Origin: Actinomycetes bacterium
GTDB taxonomy: Bacteria > Actinomycetota > Acidimicrobiia > IMCC26256 > PALSA-610
Direction: 5' to 3'
NCBI GenBank assembly: GCA_025360585.1
Contig: JANYBW010000029.1
Location: 1 to 64,000 of the forward strand
DNA: 64,000 nucleotides
Shown here: positions 50,301 through 59,820 of the stretch, one piece after another
Numbering within the stretch: the stretch's first letter is position 1
How the letters are laid out: each line of letters opens with the position of its first letter
Notes under the pieces: model-generated
What the model was told of the DNA's origin: nothing
The model's database searches: none
What the model saw: only the letters and a program-made list of their open reading frames with translations
Position numbers and translations under genes: made by a program

Positions 50301-50726
50301 TTGCGGATCATCCGCGCAGATGACGGCCACGTGCACCGCAGGAAGCGCAGGCGCATAACCAACTGCGCACTCGGGCCCCGAGATCGCGGGAGCTGTCGCC
50401 GTCGCCGCGAGCGCTGCACTCGTGGCATCGAGGCGATCGGCCCAAGTCAGCCCTGCGTTGAGATCGCTGCGCAGAACCCTCCAGCCGGCTTCAGATGCCG
50501 GCAACGCGATGAGCACGTCGTCTTGCGCGGTATAGCGGTGGAGTAGGGCCGCTACTCCGGCGATATACGCCGAGGTCGAGGCAACGGGCATGTCCACAAC
50601 GTCGCTGCGCGCGTACTCGAGCGTCGGTGCTGCCGGGCGGGGCCGGTCGGTGGGCAGATCCGCGAAGGCGGGCGCGCCGCGCAGCGCATCCTGCCAATGT
50701 GTCGAATCAGAAACGGTTGCGGTCAT
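47394..50726 (-). CDS. Single-module NRPS: half C - A (Gly code) - PCP - TE (Cys)
   Basis: A 1110-residue synthetase. Residues 1-215 match only the C-terminal half of a condensation domain (LPTDRPRPA onward) with no HHxxxDG. The A domain (about 225-735) has YTSGSTGKPKGV, FDIAG, MYGPTETT, GELLIGGDGLARGY and NGKTDRK. The specificity positions read as D-I-L-Q-L-G-M-I-W-K, one change from the known glycine code DILQLGLIWK. The PCP has FFDLGVESIVAARL (Ser 784 as pantetheine site), and the C-terminal thioesterase has GYCYG (Cys 916) where GxSxG is usual. ATG at 50726 has AGAGG upstream. A 15-bp duplication at 47416-47445 gives the repeated IGPES end. Confidence 0.93.
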   Translation of the reverse strand: MTATVSDSTHWQDALRGAPAFADLPTDRPRPAAPTLEYARSDVVDMPVASTSAYIAGVAALLHRYTAQDDVLIALPASEAGWRVLRSDLNAGLTWADRLDATSAALAATATAPAISGPECAVGYAPALPAVHVAVICADDPQPLSLDGFDLVFEFDIAGLRVRYAIELFDAASIQRLQGHLATMLQAALTHKDEPIASLPMLSAPERRQLLHDWNQTAVPFQAASTVHQLIEAQAVATPLRTAVVFDTVELTYQELNERANKIAHLLIGQGACQGAFVGVYLERSADMLVVLIAILKTGAAYVPLDPNFPPDRLALMLEDSGLRLLVTQSSLAGVLETGEAVVQIVLDRCATDIEVSPDANPVVEMTSRDLMYVIYTSGSTGKPKGVMLEHRSVVNFLETMAREPGLGSDDRLLAVTTLSFDIAGLELFLPLVVGATVVIAPRTVTTDPQALATALDHHRITVMQATPATWRMLTEAGWPGNTRLKALCGGEALPQALAQALSERVSDVWNMYGPTETTIWSTIQRVVPDAAVSIGRAIANTTLYVLDPQFEPVPIGVAGELLIGGDGLARGYLGLEDLTADRFVADPFAAAIRDPQADEVSTNPSNAEAPRPRLYRTGDLVRYRADGRIEFIGRIDQQVKVRGFRIELGEIETVLGRSDGVEEVIVLARIDPNGDTRLVAYVTARSGSGELTASALRNAAKATLPNYMVPSLVVFLDDMPRTPNGKTDRKAMPEPDWANIDRDTPYVAPRDATEQRMTELWQDQLRIENIGVHDDFFDLGVESIVAARLFARIESEFRISLPVGTVFANPTVEALSKIINGTADSAPTWKSLVPIQTHGTKSPIFAVHGGAGTILLYGELARRLAQHDRPFYGLQAQGLYGGDPVQASVTAMATAYVPQIQTIQPHGPYIIAGYCYGALVAYEMVRLLLAAGETVELLISFNGPTPQYIKQHDPGGIADRAETASAQRRAISKVERIRNAIMYRVRNLQLVALIALRMPLPEAMRENYFFQRISIRAQFRYVPEPLDVAMATFHAEGLYREPDLGWNAFLTHPATSYLVPGQHRIARDSMSEPNVASIAQNLHTMLAAIEPDLIGPESIGPESRHPKGD

Positions 50727-51092
50727 CGTGCCTCTTGTATGGGTCCGAACGCGTTCGGTCAACGGTCATTATGGACCATGGGCATCCTCGGCCGGTCGAC
50801 GGGTGATCTGGAGCCAATTTCCGGGGGGTCGTCGTGAAGGTTGAATTCAGCCACTTGGCCAATTCTCAGGAAACATGGGCCTCGGTCACGTTCTGTTTGA
50901 GCCCGGCTTGCCATTGTTGACCGCGCAGCGCATACTTTGGTTCACGCGGCCGAGTCGAATCTCGCCAGACTGGCTGCGGGCGGAAGGGGCGAGATGCGTG
51001 AGGAGCCAGCCATTTTTTCGCGACGCGAAAAGCAGGCACGGCGGTCGGACGGGGCAACGTCTGCTGTGCGCATAAACAATCGAGGAATCACT
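50727..51092. other. Divergent promoter region between NRPS and surface-protein genes
   Basis: These 366 bases hold no convincing reading frame; the N-terminal extension that would lengthen the surface protein reads with poor composition. A GAGGA at 51082-51086 serves the surface protein start. Probably both promoters lie here; I see no strong -10/-35 pair. Confidence 0.5.
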
Positions 51093-54000
51093 GTGGGTAT
51101 GAAGCGTGCTCGGTCGGCAGCGGCAACAATGCTTGCTGCCGGAATGATCGTTGCGTCAACGACTGCTGCCACAGTGCAGCGGTCTCGCGCGTCGGATCGC
51201 CCAACGAACACCAACGGTGGGGTCTCCGTCTCGTTGGAAACTGATTCCACGGTCGCTCCCGGCAATCCCATTCACGCACGCATAGTCATTCGCAGGGCTC
51301 AGCACGTTGCGGGCGCGCAATTTACGGTCGCCTACGACCGCAGCCACGTCGAATTCGACGGTTTGGATGTCCCGACCGCGCGCGTCGCGCTGAATACGGT
51401 TGAACACGTTGAAGGTCTCACGGCTGGCTTTTTTACTCCTCATTCGTTGAACGCCCACGAGGCGACGCTGACGTCTGATGTGGTGTTGGCGCCGCACGGC
51501 CCTGGCACCTACGGGTTGTCGCTGCGCGACGTCGTCGTCGTCGACGACAGTGGCCACCGTTTTGCTGCGGCGGTTTCATCCGAGGCAACGGTTGTTGTCG
51601 CCAGCGGGAACCAACGCTTTCGGGCGCCGGTCGCTCGCCGTGGAGTCGCAAGCTCGAGCTACACGGCAACCCAAGAAGCTCGCCGCGACCGCGGTGCGGC
51701 TCAGGCCGAGTGGACCCTTGCGACTGAAGCTGGATCGTGTCGCGACGGAGCATGCGCGACTGTCGCTGATGTTCAGTCAGCTCCTGATGCGCACGTAACC
51801 AATGCTGTTCAATCACCAACCAATGGTGCGCGCGCCTTTGGTGCGAAAGCCCAAGTGGGCCCAACCTCCTACACGTTCGTTGTCGACACCACCTCGGATC
51901 TCAGCGATCTCGCAACCGACGGCGTATGCGCGATCTCCGGTGGCGGTTGTTCGCTGCGGGCAGCCATCCAAGAAGCGAATTCAAAGACTGTCCCGGTTGC
52001 GATCAATTTCAATATTCCTGGCGGTGGTGTGCACACGCTTGCGCCCGCGACTCGCTACCCGATCCTCACGAATATTACTGCGCCAATCACCATCGACGGT
52101 TTTACCCAACCGGGGTCAGCCCCCAACACCGATCCGTTGGCATCGAACGCGGTGTACACGATTGAGATCAAAGGCATGGGCCCAGGTTCGATCGATGCCT
52201 TCTTCGTCACCGGCGCCAACATCACGTTCCGCGGACTCGACATACACGGTTTCGGCCGTCACATCTGGATGTTGGGCGCCAATGCGACCAACAACAGTGT
52301 CGTCGGTTCTCTCATCGGTTTGCTGCCCGATGGCTCGATCGACCCACTGATCACCTTGGCCGTCGGCAAATCCTGCATCGTCATGCAAGGTGGAGCGCAC
52401 CACAACCACATCGGGATTCCCGGCGACGCAAACCGCAACGTCGTGTCCGGATGCGCCCATCAAAACATCGCGACCTACGACAACGCAACCGATTACAACT
52501 CCATTCAAAACAACATCATCGGGCTCGACCCAACGGGCACGCTGCGGCGAGGCGCGAAATCTCACGGCGTGGATATCAACACCTGGTCCAGCCACACGAT
52601 GATCGGCGGCTACCTGCCCAGCGAACGCAATGTTTCTTCCGGCAACTACGGAAATGGCATCGAGGTTTCGCACGGCACCGGCACGCAGTACAACATGATC
52701 ATCGGCAACTACATCGGCACCACACTCGACGGCACCGCGGTTGCGCCCTACACCGTCAACGGCCAAGTGGGTGTGCGGCTCGAGGGAATTCAGTTCTGTG
52801 TCGCGATTTGTCCTCCCGATACGTCGTACCAATCGGTCATCAACAACGTGATCGATAACTCCGGCGAAGCGGGTGTCTTTGTCGACAAAGGCACCCACCA
52901 CGTCACGATTCAGGGCAACAAAATTGGGGTCACCGCGAATGGCGGCGACGGCGGCAACACGATCGTTGGCCTACGCATCGAAGCTGGGGCATTCAGTAAT
53001 CTCGTTTCGCAAAACGAAATCGCAAACAACGACAACGGTCTCCAGATTGTTCCCACGGGCGCGAGCCCCCCGAACCCCGTCGAGTCGCCGACCGATTTCA
53101 ACACGATTACCCAAAACTCGATCCATGACAACGGGCTCGGTGGCGTATCCGCGCTCGGCATCGACCTATCTCCGCTCGGCATTGTGAACACCGCGGGCAC
53201 CGCCAACATCAATGTGAACGAAGTGATGTTGCCGCCAACGTTGTCCAATGCCAAAGCGGCTGCAGTCGATGCGCAAACGTGCGGCAATTGCAAAGTAGAA
53301 GTCTTTATCTCAGACCGTGGCGTCGGCTACTTCGGATCCGGTGCCACCTATCTCGCGAGTGGCGTTGCTGATTCGACCGGGTTCGTTCGCGTCTTTGTAC
53401 CGGCGAGCGCGCAGGGACAGGCCGTTACATCGACCGCGACAAATCCAGCGGGTAGCACGTCGGAGTTCTCGCGCAACGTTGCTATCCCGCAGCCGTCGAT
53501 AGGAAACATTCCCCCTACGGCTTCGTTCACGACATCGTGTAGCCACCTCACCTGCGTGTTCAGCAGCGCGGCGTCGAGCGATTCCGATGGCTCAGTCGTT
53601 CGATCCCAGTGGGTGTTCGGTGATGGCTCAATCGCCGAAGGCACGAACGTCTCGCACACCTACGCGACTGGCGGAGTATTCAACGTTTCGTTGACTGTCA
53701 CCGACGACGATGCTGCGACTGGCACCGCGAACGATGTGGCCAACGCGATCAACTTGCCGCCCGTCTCGGCCTATCTGGGCTCCTGCGTATTCCAGCTGTG
53801 TTCGTTTGACGCCAGCACGTCAACCGATCCCGATGGGCCGATCGCAACCTATTCGTGGAACTTCGGCGATGGCGCGACAGCCACCGGAGTGACGTCGGGC
53901 CATACCTATGCCGCGAGCGGGAACTACACAGTGACGCTCACCGTCGACGACGGCAACGGAGCGAATAACACATCGTCACAAGTGTTCGCGGTGACGGCGT

Positions 54001-57000
54001 TGCCGATTGGCACGCTTGCATTCGACACGTACACTCGAACGTCCGTGAATTCGTGGGGCACCGCACAAATCGGCGGCCCCTATTCAATCTCCTCAGCGCC
54101 GGCTGACTATTCGGTCAACTCCGGTGTCGCCAAGATCCAAACCAACGCCGCGTCGACTGCACGATTGGCCTACTTGCCTCCAACGAACGTTCGCGACAGC
54201 GACGCGATCGTGGATATCTCGACAAATAAGACGCCGACCGGAGGAACCTGGGGACAGGTAGCCGGTCAAACTGCACGCCATGTCAGCTCCGCGTTGGAGT
54301 ACCGCCTGCGACTTCGCTTTCCGGTCGGCGGCGGGGTTCGAATCTCGATCGTAAAGGTTGTGAACTCCTCGACCGAAGTCCAAATCGGTTCCGAAGTCAA
54401 CGTCCCCGGCACGACTTATGCACCCGACCAAATGTTCACCACTCGCTTCCGAGTGACCGGCATTAACCCAACGACGTTGCAAGCCAAAGCCTGGCCCGCC
54501 GGTACTGCCGAACCGGGTGCGTGGAACGTTTCGGTTACCGATACGCAAGCAGAGTTGCAGCTTTCTGCTCCGAGCGGCCTGCGGACGTATCTCGGTGGTG
54601 GCACAACGAACACCCCAGTCGTGTGGAGCTTCGACAACTATCGGATGCAGGTTGTCAATACGCCTCCCGTTGCTACGTTCACATCATCGTGTGCGAATAG
54701 TTTGTGCACGTTCAATTCGTCGGCGTCGAACGACCCCGATGGAACGATTCAGAGTTACGCCTGGGACTTCGGCGATGGCACTACTGGCACCGGTGCAAAC
54801 CCAAGCCACGATTACGGATCGGCATTCGGCCCGCACACAGTCACACTGACCGTCACGGACAACTACACCGCCACTGGTGTGATGTCGCTGCCCATCAACG
54901 TCGTGAACCTGATCCCGTTACCCGCGTTCACAGTGAACTGCGTCGATTTGTCCTGCACGTTCAGTGGCGCAACCTCAACCGATCTCGACGGCACAATCCA
55001 GAGCTACGCCTGGGACTTCGGCGATGGCTATACCGCGACCGGCGTTTCGGCTTCGCACACCTACAACACAGCCGAGGTCTACACGATCGCCTTGACCGTG
55101 ACCGACGATGATGGAGCGAACGACACCGCAACCCAAACGGTCACGGTGCTCCCACCCAATCAGTTGCCGACCGCCGCCTTTACTTCGAACTGCACACTCT
55201 TGTCCTGCACCTTTGACGCCACGACCTCAACCGACCCCGACGGTGTCATCCAAACGTACGCATGGACTTTTGGTGATGGATCCACCGGAACCGGTGCCAC
55301 GCCAGCCCACAGCTTCGGCTTCACCTCGAACCCGACCGTGACGTTGAGCGTGACCGACGATCGCCTTGGTGTGGCGACGGTGTCGCATCAGCTCACGATC
55401 GTTGGACCGAACGCGGCTCCAATCGCGCAAGCTTCCGTGAGCTGTACGCAGATGAACTGCAATTTCGCGTCGACCGGCTCCAACGACCCCGACGGTTTTC
55501 TTGCGAGCTACGCGTGGAACTTCGGCGACGGCACTTCTTCGACTGCAACGAACCCCTCGCATACCTATGCGATCGCAGGCACTTGGCCAGTGACCTTGAC
55601 GGTCACCGACAACCAAAACGCTACCGCGACGAAATCGATATTCGCAGTGGTCGCACCCGGCGCACCGGTGTTGGTGACCGCCGCTGACACGTTCACCAGA
55701 ACGATCGTCAGCGGTTGGGGCAATGCCGATAGTGGCGGCGCCTGGACCACCAGCGGAACGGTCGCGGCGTACAACGTCAACGGGACCGTCGGAACCCAAA
55801 AGGTATCCGCGTTGGGCGGATCAACCGGCGCGTCGCTCAACGGCGTCGTAGGCAGCGATCTCGATGTACAGATGCGGCTCGCCACCGACAAGGCCGCATC
55901 GGGTGCCGGGCACTGGACGAACCTCACGGTGCGCCGAGCAACTGGAATTAACGAATATCGAGTCCGCATCAAGATGGTGGCCAGTGGCGTCTTCATCGCG
56001 GCCGCGAAATTGGCGGGCTCGAGTACGAGCACCTTGATCGGAACTGAAGTGAACACGGGGTTGGCGTATACGCCAAACCAGTTCTATCGAGTGCGCGCAC
56101 AAGCCATCGGTACAAACCCAACCACGATTCGCGCCAAGGTATGGCTAGACGGAACAAGCGAGCCCGCGACATGGGCGTTGGTCCGCACCGACTCGACTGC
56201 GGCAATCCAGGTTCCGGGTTCTGTTGGCCTCAGCACGTTTGTGTCAGCAACTCCAGTTCCAGTGGTCTTCAGCATCGATGATTTCATGGTCGGCCCATCG
56301 AATCAGGCGCCGGTAGCGAGCTTCACCGTTGCGTGCACGGGCTACTCCTGCACCAACAATGCTGCGGCATCCACCGACGATGGCTCCATCAGTTCGTACG
56401 TATGGAGCTTTGGTGACGGTGGTACTGCAACCGGTGTCGCTCCGGTACACACCTACGCGGCTCCGGGCTCCTACACCGTCACCTTGACGGTCACCGACAA
56501 CCAGGGCATCAGCACGATCACCACTCGCAGTGCCGTCGCCAATCTGGCGCCCGTTGCAAACTTCATGTCGAGCTGTACCGACCATGCGTGCACGTTCAAC
56601 GGCACTGGATCAACTGATGCCGACGGCACGATTCAAAGCTACGCCTGGAACTTCGGAGATGGCACCACTGCCACTGGGGTCACGACTGCCCACACCTACG
56701 TAGCCGCTGGGAACTACGTGGTATCGCTCACACTCGTCGACAACATCGGCGCAACTGGATCGATCACCCATGGCATCCTGGCCAACACCGCCCCAAGTGC
56801 AAGCTTCACCGTGAATTGCACTGGCTATTCATGCGCGATCGACGGTTCCGGCTCAAGCGATTCCGATGGTTCAATCGCTACGTACTCCTGGGACTTCGGC
56901 GACGGCTCAACGGGCTCCGGCGCAACGACGAACCACGTCTATGGCGCGGCCTCGATCGAAACCGTGACCCTGACCGTTACGGACAACTTCGCGGCCACTG

Positions 57001-58895
57001 CGGTCGCCCAGCATGTGGCGCTCGCGGATCTCGCGCCAACCGCGGCATTCGTGCAATCCTGCACCGCGGTCGTTTGCTCCTTCGATGCGACAACATCGGC
57101 GGATAGCGATGGAACGATCGCCTCCTACGACTGGAACTTCGGCGATGGCACGACTGGCAGCGGATCAACCCCGATGCACACCTACGCTACGGGCGGCACC
57201 TACGCGGTGGTGTTGACCGTCACCGACAACCTCGGCCTGACCGGTTCCGCGAACGGATCTGTGGTCCTGAATGCATCCCCGAACGCGCTGTTCACAGTGA
57301 CTTGCACGAACCACGATTGTGCTGTCGACGCTACGAGTTCCAACGACTCCGATGGTTCGATCGCCTCGTACGCCTGGGACTTCGGCGACGCCACAACAGA
57401 TTCCGGAGTGACCGCAAATCACACGTACGCGACCGCGGGATCGTTCCAGATCACCCTGACGGTCACCGACAACTTGGGCGCCACCGCGATGGTGCAACAC
57501 ACGGTGCTTGCCGATATCGCACCGACAGCCGCGTACACCGGTAGCTGCGCCCTGTTGAGCTGCACGTTTGATGCAACCACGTCCAGCGACTCCGATGGTT
57601 CAATCGCCTCCTACGGCTGGGACTTCGGAGATGGCACGACCGGTTCGGGTGTGACGCCCAACCACGTGTACGCAACCGGCGGTACTCACACAGTCGTGCT
57701 TACGGTCACCGACGATCTCGGGCTGACGGCGACACAATCGCAAACGATCGTCAGCAATGCCGCTCCGGTCGCGGCGTTCACGCCGACGTGCAGCTTGATG
57801 TCGTGTGGATTCAATGGCAATGCATCGAGCGACAGCGATGGTTCGATTGCAACCTACGCCTGGAACTTCGGCGATGGCACGACCGGCTCCGGTTCGACGG
57901 CTAACCACGTCTACGCCATCGCCGGCGTGTGGCCAGCCACGCTCACTGTCACCGACAATCTTGGTGCGACAGCATCCATCACGAAGTTGGTGACCGTTAC
58001 TCCGGTTGTCTTGCCGAGTGTCTTTGGCCAAGACGCATTTGGTCGAACGACTGCGAACGGTTGGGGTACCGCCGATCTGGGTGGAGCATGGAGCTTGACC
58101 GGCGCGGCCGCAAACTTCTCGGTGAATGGCTCGAATGCGCGCATCTCAGTTCCCGCCAACAACAGCAACAACGGTGCGCGCTTGGGCAGCATCACCGGGA
58201 CGGATCTTGATCTGACTGCTCGGGTCAGCTTCGATAAGACCCAGACTGGTTCCGGCTCCTGGGTCAACCTCGTTGGTCGTTACGTCAGCGCGAACCAGGA
58301 ATACCGCGCTCGAATTCGCTTCAGCAGCGGCAACGTGTTCGTTGGTATTTATCGAGTCACCGGCGGGACCGCTCAGCTCATTGGCACTGATGTGAACACC
58401 GGCCTCGCGGCGACGGTGAATACGTGGTACCGCGCTCGCATCAACGTGAGCGGTACGAACCCCACGACGATCAAAGCCAAGGTGTGGGCCGATAACGCGA
58501 GCGAACCCATCGCGTGGAACGTCACCCAGACGGACAGCTCAGCAACCTTGCAAGCCGCAGGTGCGGCTGGGTTCTTGGCCTACGCACCGGGGGCAACGTC
58601 GTTCCCGATCGCGTTCAGTGTCGACGACGTGATGGTCCGCCCCGCGAACCTTCCACCGGTCGCAACCTTTGTGGCCAACTGCGCCGCGACCCCATTGTGC
58701 ACCGTTGACGCGACGGGTTCGAACGACGACGGCAGTATCGCGAGTTACACGTGGGTCTGGGGCGACGGGACCTCGACGACCGGCGTGACATCAACGCATA
58801 CCTACGGCACCGCTGGTAGCTACACGGTGACACTCACCGTTACGGACAACTTGGGAGCCAAGACGGTCTCGAGCCAAACCGTGGTCGTAACCTGA
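51093..58895 (+). CDS. Giant exported protein with 14 PKD domains
   Basis: About 2600 residues. GTG at 51093, six bases after GAGGA, gives a signal peptide (ATMLAAGMIVASTTA); the 52-codon upstream extension is rejected. Order: a cohesin-like domain (about residues 45-175), a Cys/Ala linker, a CSLRAAIQEAN stretch (near 284, as in CSLREA domains), a right-handed beta-helix (about 300-780), PKD domains 1-2, a jelly-roll/LamG-like module (54010-54650), PKD 3-6, module two (55670-56300), PKD 7-13, module three (58010-58640) and PKD 14 at the very end. Every PKD carries an early Cys-x4/5-Cys pair (such as CSHLTC, CVDLSC, CTGYSC) and WxFGDG. There is no LPXTG or hydrophobic C-tail, so anchorage is unclear. 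Confidence 0.93.
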   Translation: MGMKRARSAAATMLAAGMIVASTTAATVQRSRASDRPTNTNGGVSVSLETDSTVAPGNPIHARIVIRRAQHVAGAQFTVAYDRSHVEFDGLDVPTARVALNTVEHVEGLTAGFFTPHSLNAHEATLTSDVVLAPHGPGTYGLSLRDVVVVDDSGHRFAAAVSSEATVVVASGNQRFRAPVARRGVASSSYTATQEARRDRGAAQAEWTLATEAGSCRDGACATVADVQSAPDAHVTNAVQSPTNGARAFGAKAQVGPTSYTFVVDTTSDLSDLATDGVCAISGGGCSLRAAIQEANSKTVPVAINFNIPGGGVHTLAPATRYPILTNITAPITIDGFTQPGSAPNTDPLASNAVYTIEIKGMGPGSIDAFFVTGANITFRGLDIHGFGRHIWMLGANATNNSVVGSLIGLLPDGSIDPLITLAVGKSCIVMQGGAHHNHIGIPGDANRNVVSGCAHQNIATYDNATDYNSIQNNIIGLDPTGTLRRGAKSHGVDINTWSSHTMIGGYLPSERNVSSGNYGNGIEVSHGTGTQYNMIIGNYIGTTLDGTAVAPYTVNGQVGVRLEGIQFCVAICPPDTSYQSVINNVIDNSGEAGVFVDKGTHHVTIQGNKIGVTANGGDGGNTIVGLRIEAGAFSNLVSQNEIANNDNGLQIVPTGASPPNPVESPTDFNTITQNSIHDNGLGGVSALGIDLSPLGIVNTAGTANINVNEVMLPPTLSNAKAAAVDAQTCGNCKVEVFISDRGVGYFGSGATYLASGVADSTGFVRVFVPASAQGQAVTSTATNPAGSTSEFSRNVAIPQPSIGNIPPTASFTTSCSHLTCVFSSAASSDSDGSVVRSQWVFGDGSIAEGTNVSHTYATGGVFNVSLTVTDDDAATGTANDVANAINLPPVSAYLGSCVFQLCSFDASTSTDPDGPIATYSWNFGDGATATGVTSGHTYAASGNYTVTLTVDDGNGANNTSSQVFAVTALPIGTLAFDTYTRTSVNSWGTAQIGGPYSISSAPADYSVNSGVAKIQTNAASTARLAYLPPTNVRDSDAIVDISTNKTPTGGTWGQVAGQTARHVSSALEYRLRLRFPVGGGVRISIVKVVNSSTEVQIGSEVNVPGTTYAPDQMFTTRFRVTGINPTTLQAKAWPAGTAEPGAWNVSVTDTQAELQLSAPSGLRTYLGGGTTNTPVVWSFDNYRMQVVNTPPVATFTSSCANSLCTFNSSASNDPDGTIQSYAWDFGDGTTGTGANPSHDYGSAFGPHTVTLTVTDNYTATGVMSLPINVVNLIPLPAFTVNCVDLSCTFSGATSTDLDGTIQSYAWDFGDGYTATGVSASHTYNTAEVYTIALTVTDDDGANDTATQTVTVLPPNQLPTAAFTSNCTLLSCTFDATTSTDPDGVIQTYAWTFGDGSTGTGATPAHSFGFTSNPTVTLSVTDDRLGVATVSHQLTIVGPNAAPIAQASVSCTQMNCNFASTGSNDPDGFLASYAWNFGDGTSSTATNPSHTYAIAGTWPVTLTVTDNQNATATKSIFAVVAPGAPVLVTAADTFTRTIVSGWGNADSGGAWTTSGTVAAYNVNGTVGTQKVSALGGSTGASLNGVVGSDLDVQMRLATDKAASGAGHWTNLTVRRATGINEYRVRIKMVASGVFIAAAKLAGSSTSTLIGTEVNTGLAYTPNQFYRVRAQAIGTNPTTIRAKVWLDGTSEPATWALVRTDSTAAIQVPGSVGLSTFVSATPVPVVFSIDDFMVGPSNQAPVASFTVACTGYSCTNNAAASTDDGSISSYVWSFGDGGTATGVAPVHTYAAPGSYTVTLTVTDNQGISTITTRSAVANLAPVANFMSSCTDHACTFNGTGSTDADGTIQSYAWNFGDGTTATGVTTAHTYVAAGNYVVSLTLVDNIGATGSITHGILANTAPSASFTVNCTGYSCAIDGSGSSDSDGSIATYSWDFGDGSTGSGATTNHVYGAASIETVTLTVTDNFAATAVAQHVALADLAPTAAFVQSCTAVVCSFDATTSADSDGTIASYDWNFGDGTTGSGSTPMHTYATGGTYAVVLTVTDNLGLTGSANGSVVLNASPNALFTVTCTNHDCAVDATSSNDSDGSIASYAWDFGDATTDSGVTANHTYATAGSFQITLTVTDNLGATAMVQHTVLADIAPTAAYTGSCALLSCTFDATTSSDSDGSIASYGWDFGDGTTGSGVTPNHVYATGGTHTVVLTVTDDLGLTATQSQTIVSNAAPVAAFTPTCSLMSCGFNGNASSDSDGSIATYAWNFGDGTTGSGSTANHVYAIAGVWPATLTVTDNLGATASITKLVTVTPVVLPSVFGQDAFGRTTANGWGTADLGGAWSLTGAAANFSVNGSNARISVPANNSNNGARLGSITGTDLDLTARVSFDKTQTGSGSWVNLVGRYVSANQEYRARIRFSSGNVFVGIYRVTGGTAQLIGTDVNTGLAATVNTWYRARINVSGTNPTTIKAKVWADNASEPIAWNVTQTDSSATLQAAGAAGFLAYAPGATSFPIAFSVDDVMVRPANLPPVATFVANCAATPLCTVDATGSNDDGSIASYTWVWGDGTSTTGVTSTHTYGTAGSYTVTLTVTDNLGAKTVSSQTVVVT

Positions 58896-58899
58896 GTGC

Positions 58900-59811
58900 G
58901 TGACTGCGCGTATTGCTGATAACCAATCTGGTAACGCGGAATCGCGACGTCTGAACTTAGGCGTCGCGATTCGTCGTAACGGTCGGAGCGCGGTTCAGGC
59001 GTTTGGGACTGCGACTGCGGCCTGGCGTTCCGCTCCGGATTTCTTGATCATCGGCGCCAAGCGCACTGGGTCAACGTCCATGTACCGCTACCTGGAACAG
59101 CACCCGAATGTCGCGTCGCTATTTCCCACCGCGCGGTTTCCGCTGATGCGAGAGAACCAAAAGGGAGTGCACTATTTCGATAGCAATGCACACCGCTCAA
59201 CTCACTGGTATCGAGGCCACTTCTTGACGCGCCGGCTGCGTAACGATCGCAAACTGATTGCCGGCGAGGCTTCGCCGTATTACTTGTACCATCCGCTGAG
59301 TGCGCAACGCGCGGCGCGGTTGGTTCCCGCCGCCAAGATCATTGTGTTGCTTCGCGATCCGATCGAGCGGACGTTTTCGCATTGGAGCGAACAACGTCGC
59401 AACGGAGTGGAGCCACTCGATTTTGCTGCGGCGCTGGCTGCCGAACCAACCCGGACCCACGATGCCGAAAGCTCGCTCATTGCGGGGCGCACCCGGTACA
59501 GCTTTGCGCACGAACAGCAGACGTACGCAGCCCAGAGCAAATACACGACGTCGTTGGCACGTTGGTTTAGTCACTTTCCCAGCGAAGCAATCTTGGTGCT
59601 CAGGAGTGAAGACTTTTACCGCGACACCCAGCATGCGTTCGATCGAGTGACCGACCATCTTGGCCTCGCCCGGTTCGTATTGCGAGACACGACCCCGTGG
59701 AATCCCGCACCCAAGCTGCCGATCGACGAGGCAACTCGATCCGAACTCGAGCGCTACTTTGCCGAAGATCGCGCCGCGGTGCTGCGACTGACGGGTGTTG
59801 AATGGCCGTGA
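58900..59811 (+). CDS. Sulfotransferase
   Basis: A 303-residue PAPS-dependent sulfotransferase. The 5'-phosphosulfate loop is FLIIGAKRTGSTSMYRYLEQHP, and the 3'-phosphate region includes IIVLLRDPIERTFSHWSEQRR; GEASPYYLYHP is the usual middle motif. Relatives sulfate glycans, so surface polysaccharide or the neighbouring surface protein are possible targets. GTG at 58900 starts four bases after the surface-protein stop; both are likely co-transcribed. Confidence 0.93.
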   Translation: MTARIADNQSGNAESRRLNLGVAIRRNGRSAVQAFGTATAAWRSAPDFLIIGAKRTGSTSMYRYLEQHPNVASLFPTARFPLMRENQKGVHYFDSNAHRSTHWYRGHFLTRRLRNDRKLIAGEASPYYLYHPLSAQRAARLVPAAKIIVLLRDPIERTFSHWSEQRRNGVEPLDFAAALAAEPTRTHDAESSLIAGRTRYSFAHEQQTYAAQSKYTTSLARWFSHFPSEAILVLRSEDFYRDTQHAFDRVTDHLGLARFVLRDTTPWNPAPKLPIDEATRSELERYFAEDRAAVLRLTGVEWP

Positions 59812-59820
59812 ACGATTCGT

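Noticed and set aside
50937-51092. Longer N-terminus of the giant protein from GTG 50937
   Set aside because: The extra 52 residues are charged and would precede the signal peptide; GAGGA stands properly before GTG 51093.
58600-58895. Cell-wall sorting signal (LPXTG) or transmembrane anchor at the end of the giant protein
   Set aside because: The protein ends directly after PKD 14 with TVVVT; neither an LPXTG-like motif nor a hydrophobic/basic tail is present.
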